Shown here piece by piece: positions 59,411-64,000 of a stretch of DNA of 64,000 nt (positions within the stretch are counted from its first letter, which is position 1; each line of letters begins with the position of its first letter). The position numbers and the translations under genes are program-made. Source of the stretch: Morchella semilibera (lineage: Eukaryota > Ascomycota > Pezizomycetes > Pezizales > Morchellaceae); NCBI GenBank assembly GCA_009192285.1, contig CM018604.1:3640580-3704579 (forward strand). Reading direction: 5' to 3'. Under the pieces are notes generated by a model. The model saw nothing but the letters and a program-made list of their open reading frames with translations. It did not search any database and was not told where the DNA came from.

Positions 59411-60225
59411 GATTGTATTAGTGGGTGGTGGATATTTATGATAAAAAGCTTGATAAGATCGAATTCGAAAACTATGATGTTAAAAGATGCACGAATCAAG
59501 TAAATATATGTATTCCGGGAGTGAGATATTCGCCATTTGTTTTATGGTAGGGATGTATTCTACGCCGAATATGTCACTGATGGGTCCCTTGCGCCTTTTG
59601 AAATGGGATAGTTGGAGTTATATATAGGCGTGATCAATTCATTGTAACTCAAGTTAAAGCTGGACTGTTATTAATTGAATTTGATGAGGATAAGCCGGAG
59701 CGTAGAAGTATGATGATCAAGGAAAGAAGGGTTGGAGCGTAAGAATTAGAACATACTCTAAGTAATATTCTATGAGTTAAATCTAGTCGCAATTAGTTCA
59801 AAGAGTTCATTTGATCAGGTGGATATGTAGGTTATAATAATACACCTACATGTACTTACGTCATACATGTACAGTACGGCCGGGAATAGGCAGAAATTCA
59901 CTACCGTATCCCAGCCATTACGCTAGTGATCCTGTATGAATCCTGTATTGATGCGGTATCGATAGGATATTCTACTTACGATGCTGGCCATGGTTTAAAC
60001 CGGTATCCTTGACTCAATACCGTAGCCCCACGGCTACACCTTTACCCCCATTTCCGGGACTGTATCCTCTCAACGTCCTGAAACATTGACTTGGCCATAG
60101 GTATGAATACCCTAACTACTTTAGAACTCAAAAATTGTGTTCTTAGCTACCTACTTCACAAAATGATTATATATAATACATGTATTCCAAAAGCTCACGT
60201 ACGGTTACATCCACATATTATCTCC
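59411..60225. other. Intergenic upstream of member D
   Basis: No gene; three TACATGTA copies at 59847, 59864 and 60177. Confidence 0.45.
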
Positions 60226-60470
60226 CCCCCCCCCCAAAAAAAAAAAAAAAAGAAAGAAGGAGGGAGAACAATTAAAGGGGGGAGGAAAAAAAAAACTAGA
60301 GGACAGGAGGGTAAAGAAAGGAGGAGAAAAAGGAGGGGGGGGGGCCCGGGGAGAAGGAAGAGAGAGAGGGGGGGGGGGGGAGGCGGAAAGGAAGAGACCA
60401 AAAGAAGAGAAAAAAAGAAGCGGAGAAGGGAGGAGGGAGAAAGAAGAGAAAAAAAGAAGAGAAAAGTAAG
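60226..60470 (+). repeat. Polypurine tract, about 245 bp
   Basis: The plus strand is almost wholly A and G over about 245 bases, interrupted by only a few pyrimidines such as CCC near 60342-60345. It is preceded by a C run. It sits about 110 bp beyond the stop codon of member E. Such mirror-like purine tracts can form triplex DNA and are prone to slippage; open frames across it are artefacts. Confidence 0.8.
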
Positions 60471-60578
60471 AACGAAGTTGAAAACGCTCATCCAGCTGGC
60501 AGATAACCTTAAACAAAACAACACAATGCGTACTCACTTTCATCCCTTATCTGATATGATATAATACCCACTCCGGTC

Positions 60579-61125
60579 CTAAACATTCTTCTGAACCGCT
60601 CTCATATACCATTCCCAATAGGGATCCTCCTCCGGACCAGTCGCTGGCCTTCTATCCGGCGGCATGTCATAGAGCGCCGTCTGTCCAAATCGCCTAATCT
60701 GGCGCACTGGGGTGCCTACTCGGCACCCGCGGTTATTGACTCCAGCTACATACACATTACATGTGAGCCAACATACGTGATTAGACAAACCAAGGGGGGA
60801 ACTTACGACCAAGGTTACAGTTATTGAAATCTACTCTGATGACAGTGTCAGAAAGGGCTTGGATGGCAGCACGATATTGGACCTCTGGAAGCCTGGGGCT
60901 GATACAACAAACATTAGCCAGCACAGCGCGCTCGCAGTATTCGATATTAGTGCGACGGCAGATTTTGGGATCAACTGGCAGAGGTTAGAGATGTGAATAG
61001 ATGTTCAAGGGAGTGCATTGAAGCTACTCCCGGACGAACTTACAAGGGTCTCGGACTGATTGGGAAGATATGACTTGGTAGGGGTAGCCACAAAAGGGAT
61101 ACAGCGTGATCTCAAATTTGCACAT
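60579..61125 (-). CDS. MC-x-FCG array member E (138 aa, three exons)
   Basis: Exons on the minus strand are 61125-61044 (82 nt), 60974-60807 and 60745-60579. The introns are 69 and 61 nt, both phase 1 at the same positions as in B. The start is MCKFEITLYPFCGY. The middle has ICRRTNIEYC and a CC pair, then DTVIRVDFNNCNLG at the second splice and RGCR early in exon 3. The C-terminus (EEDPYWEWYMRAVQKNV) replaces the ERN helix with a related aromatic helix. No signal peptide, no known domain. Its shared exon-1 length and two conserved introns make it, with B, the best guide to the ancestral structure. Confidence 0.83.
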
Positions 61126-61451
61126 TGTGACTAAGGTTGGTAGTATGAAAGAGCTTTGACAGGATACTAATATTGACGTCTTCGGACAGGCTATCAAGGT
61201 TTGAGCTCGGGGTTGAGAGGTTTATAAATACTTGTGGAGGTTTATTCTATATAAGTTATTCATTGTTTGCTATATTTTTTTTACAGCTTTCTCTGAATCT
61301 GTAACATTGAATTAGGGTAAGTTTAAATAAAAAACTGTTAATGCTTGGTATGGAGTCGGTACAAACCTTTCAGCCGAATATTGAAACGAGAATGAAAATA
61401 GGTATCTGGTATTGTGCTATGGTGGTTTTAGTCTTAAAACTACTTATGTAG
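61126..61451. other. Intergenic between array and tandem repeats
   Basis: About 325 bp without a gene, moderately AT-rich. Confidence 0.4.
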
Positions 61452-62386
61452 TTACTCTCACGGTGGTGCACGTGATGTGTGTCGCGTCGCTCTAGGTGGA
61501 TGCCAAGCTGGCGTGGAAAATGCGGTCAAAGTTCTCTCAATCACACTTACAATCACCGGGGGTTGGCTGAGTGGTATAGAGTTTACTCTCTGATCGCCAC
61601 CACTCAGGTTCAACCCCCCAAGGACTCTAGCCGTAGCTCATGCCCAAGCCCTAGCCCTAGCCCAAGCCCAAGCCCAAGCCCAAGGACCCAAGCCCAAGGA
61701 CCCAAGCCCAAGGACCCAAGCCCAAGGACCCAAGCCCAAGGACCCATGCCCAAGGACCCACTCACGGACCTCGTAGTTTAGGAAGCAGCACCCGGGTGGG
61801 GTGCATAAGTCTTTTGTCGCCACCAACCATTTTGGGTTTATCGTGGGACGGAGGTTTTTTTCCGCTGTTACCATAGGTCTCATAATTCTAGGGCTGGAAA
61901 GAAATTTAAGACCTCCGTAGTAACAAGAAATTTACTCTCACGGTGGTGCACGTGATGTGTGTTGCGTCGCTCTAGGTGGATGCCAAGCTAGCGTGGAAAA
62001 TGCGGTCAAAGTTCTCTCAATCACACTTACAATCACCGGGGGTTGGCTGAGTGGTATAGAGTTTACTCTCTGATCACCACCACTCAGGTTCAACCCCCCA
62101 AGGACTCATAGCCGTAGCTCATGCCCAAGCCCTAGCCCTAGCCCAAGCCCAAGCCCAAGCCCGGACCCAAGCCCAAGCCCAAGCCCAAGGACCCGGACCC
62201 AAGCCCAAGGACCATGGACCCACCATCGTAGTTTAGGAAGCAGCACCCGGGTGGGGTGCGTAAGTCTTTTGTCGCCACCAACCATTTTGGGTTTATCGTG
62301 GGACGGAGGTTTTTTTCTGCTGTTATCATAGGTCTCATAATTCTAGGGCTGGAAAGAAATTTAAGACCTCCGTAGTAACAAGAAAT
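61452..62386. repeat. Two tandem ~0.47-kb repeat units with tRNA-like promoter boxes
   Basis: Unit 1 is 61452-61931 (480 bp) and unit 2 is 61932-62386 (455 bp), near-identical except in an internal minisatellite. Each unit holds a box-A-like TGGCTGAGTGG (61564 in unit 1) and a box-B-like GGTTCAACC (61607) about 33 bp downstream, the layout of a Pol III internal promoter. The sequence around them resembles a decayed tRNA. The minisatellite (about 61640-61765 and 62125-62215) is made of AAGCCC and AAGGACCC steps. Each unit ends with AACAAGAAATTTA. The whole suggests a tRNA-derived SINE or a satellite that arose from one. Confidence 0.65.
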
Positions 62387-63469
62387 TTACTCCTCCTTGA
62401 TGATGACTTCTCGTGCTGTACTAGAAAAGGTCCGTTGTGGAAAAGATACATCATAAGGAAGTTTCACTTTGGCCGTCATCTTTTCAGATAGCCTACTAGG
62501 CTCTACTAGGTTATCGATAGATGTATTAGGGAAAGCTTACAATAAACCCGCTAAACTACACTTTAAAGTTTCCGCTATGTTTTTCTAACTGAGAAAAAGG
62601 GTAAAGAATTCAGATGAGACAGGGTTGGGGGGACTTGGAGAGGGACGAGACGGATGTTTAGGTGGGGAAAATATGTTAAAATTGCTTGAGTTTTTGATGG
62701 AGAGAAGGTGTTAAATTGTTAGGTGCTTAGGCGGGGTAATGTTTTCTTTTGTGTTTTGAGTTTTGTTTTGTCTGATGGTGGTGGAGGGAGGGGCGTTCTG
62801 GGGATAAAATGGTGCGATATCGTCATAGCCTCAGGGCTGGATACGATTAATGATGTAAACAAAAAAAAGAAAGGGTAAAGAATTCAAAGGTGAGGGCCAA
62901 AGGATTAGTAGTCCGCTACATGGAGTTCTGGTGTTCCCTGATAGTTCTTTGGTACATGCCCTTGAACTTTAGTATGAAAAAATGGGGTGAAATCACTACG
63001 TACCATAGGGCTACGGAATTTAGTGGCAAATGCTTGACTAAATCAAACCGGCATTAAAAGAAGAGTACGTACTACTGTAGAGATGCCGTATTCTTACTGC
63101 ATCGCTAGCGTATTGGCAGGAGTACAGTAGTGATCCTACCCCCCATTTTTGATGCTGTTGTTACCAGGTTGCTCCACATTGTCTGCGCCATAACATTACG
63201 ATACCCAGTAGCAAGGAAAAGGTAGAAAGAAAAAGATGTTGATCCATTGGGCAAATAAACTAGCCTGAGTTCCTATATGTATGTAACCTATTGAAATTTT
63301 GGATCGGCTAATAGGACTAAAAATTTGTGGTTTCGGTATCACTGTGCATGGGTATAGGCATTGATATCCACTGAGACTACCACTGAGCCTATAATCATGA
63401 GAATTGAGAAGTGAACACTGTGGCTTAGGAGCAGAGATTTTAAAGAGGGGAAAAATGATCGTGCATTGC
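62387..63469. other. Intergenic, no gene seen
   Basis: No supportable gene in this AT-rich stretch. Confidence 0.45.
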
Positions 63470-63710
63470 GTCATCCCAGCCAGCAGATGCGAAGCTAGCT
63501 TGAGAGCTGCGGTCAAAACTGTTTCGGTCACCCTCACAATCACTAGGGGTTGTCTCGGTGGTATAGAGTGCAAACTCTAATCAATGCTGCTTGGATTCAA
63601 CCCCTGAACTAACGTGTAGAAAGTCGCACTCGGGTGGGGTGCGTAAGTCTTTTGTTACCGTGAGTTGCGTCTTTTATAGAATGGGATTTTTTCTGCTACT
63701 ACCGCCGGCA
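63470..63710 (+). repeat. Diverged relative of the tRNA-like repeat
   Basis: This stretch aligns with the units at 61.5-62.4 kb through a GATGC-AAGCT-GC block, ATGCGGTCAAA-like and CTCACAATCAC-like blocks, GGGGTTG-CTCGGTGGTATAGAG, GATTCAACCCC and GGGTGGGGTGCGTAAGTCTTTTGT. It lacks the minisatellite and is clearly older. Its presence as a single copy argues that the family is dispersed, which fits a SINE better than a purely local satellite. Confidence 0.6.
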
Positions 63711-64000
63711 AATACATACTTAGAGTACAGTCATAGAAGATTTATTGTCTATTATGGGATTGGTCCATCGGTGAAGACTTCCATTTTTTTCATGAGGTTG
63801 ACAGGAACTCTCATGGTGATTAAGGTTTATGCTTGACGCATCAAGGATTGAGGACTTTTGTTGCTGTCGGAGGCGCTGGGAGGCAGAGCCGGCGGGTATG
63901 TTCCTGCAGATTATTTTGTTCACTATTAATGGTAGGTGTTTCGTAATTCATACGAGCCATGGAGAGATGGATATTAGATTCAATAGCGTTGTAGAACATA
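63711..64000. other. Window end, no gene seen
   Basis: Nothing supportable in the final 290 bases. Confidence 0.4.

Noticed and set aside
60091-60564. 157-codon Lys/Arg/Gly-rich frame and two Phe/Leu/Ser-rich frames on the other strand
   Set aside because: All are translations of the polypurine tract and cannot be separated from composition.
61557-61625. A real tRNA gene
   Set aside because: A and B boxes are present, but the acceptor and T stems do not pair properly and the whole unit is repeated, so it is a tRNA-like repeat rather than a functional tRNA.
61479-62338. Frames with Gly-Leu or Pro-Ser repeats
   Set aside because: They translate the internal minisatellite of the tandem tRNA-like repeat.

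Overview
The window is nuclear DNA of a filamentous ascomycete (Pezizomycotina). The coding genes carry short spliceosomal introns of about 49-81 nt with GTAAGT-like donors. Their products are typical of such fungi: a CFEM protein, a cerato-platanin, a PL1 pectate lyase, a microsomal P450 and a multi-WSC secreted protein. Gene density is low, and intergenic DNA is full of homopolymers and microsatellites. The gene content would suit an early-diverging lineage such as Orbiliomycetes or Pezizomycetes, but that placement is inference.

Layout. 1-9.1 kb: no convincing gene; it ends in a pyrimidine-rich leader. 9.2-15.3 kb: a large Gln/Pro/Gly-rich protein gene whose reading frame changes about eleven times, most likely through assembly indels. 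15.3-20.7 kb: empty. 20.7-21.2 kb: a small two-exon gene (111 aa) too split to show as one ORF. 22.8-27.4 kb, minus strand: CFEM protein, small coiled-coil protein, cerato-platanin. 27.4-31.2 kb: AT-rich DNA with one weak ORF and a pogo-type MITE. 31.2-33.0 kb: six-exon P450. 34.0-35.8 kb: a 567-aa protein of unknown family with an internally duplicated N-terminal domain. 36.4-37.5 kb: pectate lyase (minus). 40.18-41.86 kb: a complete Tc1/mariner element with intact DD34E transposase, TIRs and TA duplication. 42.2 kb: elongator tRNA-Met(CAT). 43.7-44.8 kb: nitrilase. 47.8-52.7 kb: secreted beta-propeller/Ig-like/5xWSC protein. 54.4-61.1 kb: a minus-strand tandem array of five paralogous small cysteine-patterned proteins, the most novel-looking feature. 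61.4-62.4 kb: two tandem ~0.47-kb repeats carrying tRNA-like A and B boxes, with a diverged relative at 63.5 kb.

Functionally the window mixes secreted or cell-surface proteins (CFEM, cerato-platanin, pectate lyase, WSC protein), two metabolic enzymes (P450, nitrilase), mobile DNA and lineage-specific unknown genes. Nothing marks it as one biosynthetic cluster. Two signals stand out beyond the genes. One is the five-gene paralog array with conserved intron positions, lineage-specific intron presence and one apparently disrupted member. The other is a large excess of the palindrome TACATGTA: 33 copies found by eye in 64 kb, none inside a called exon.
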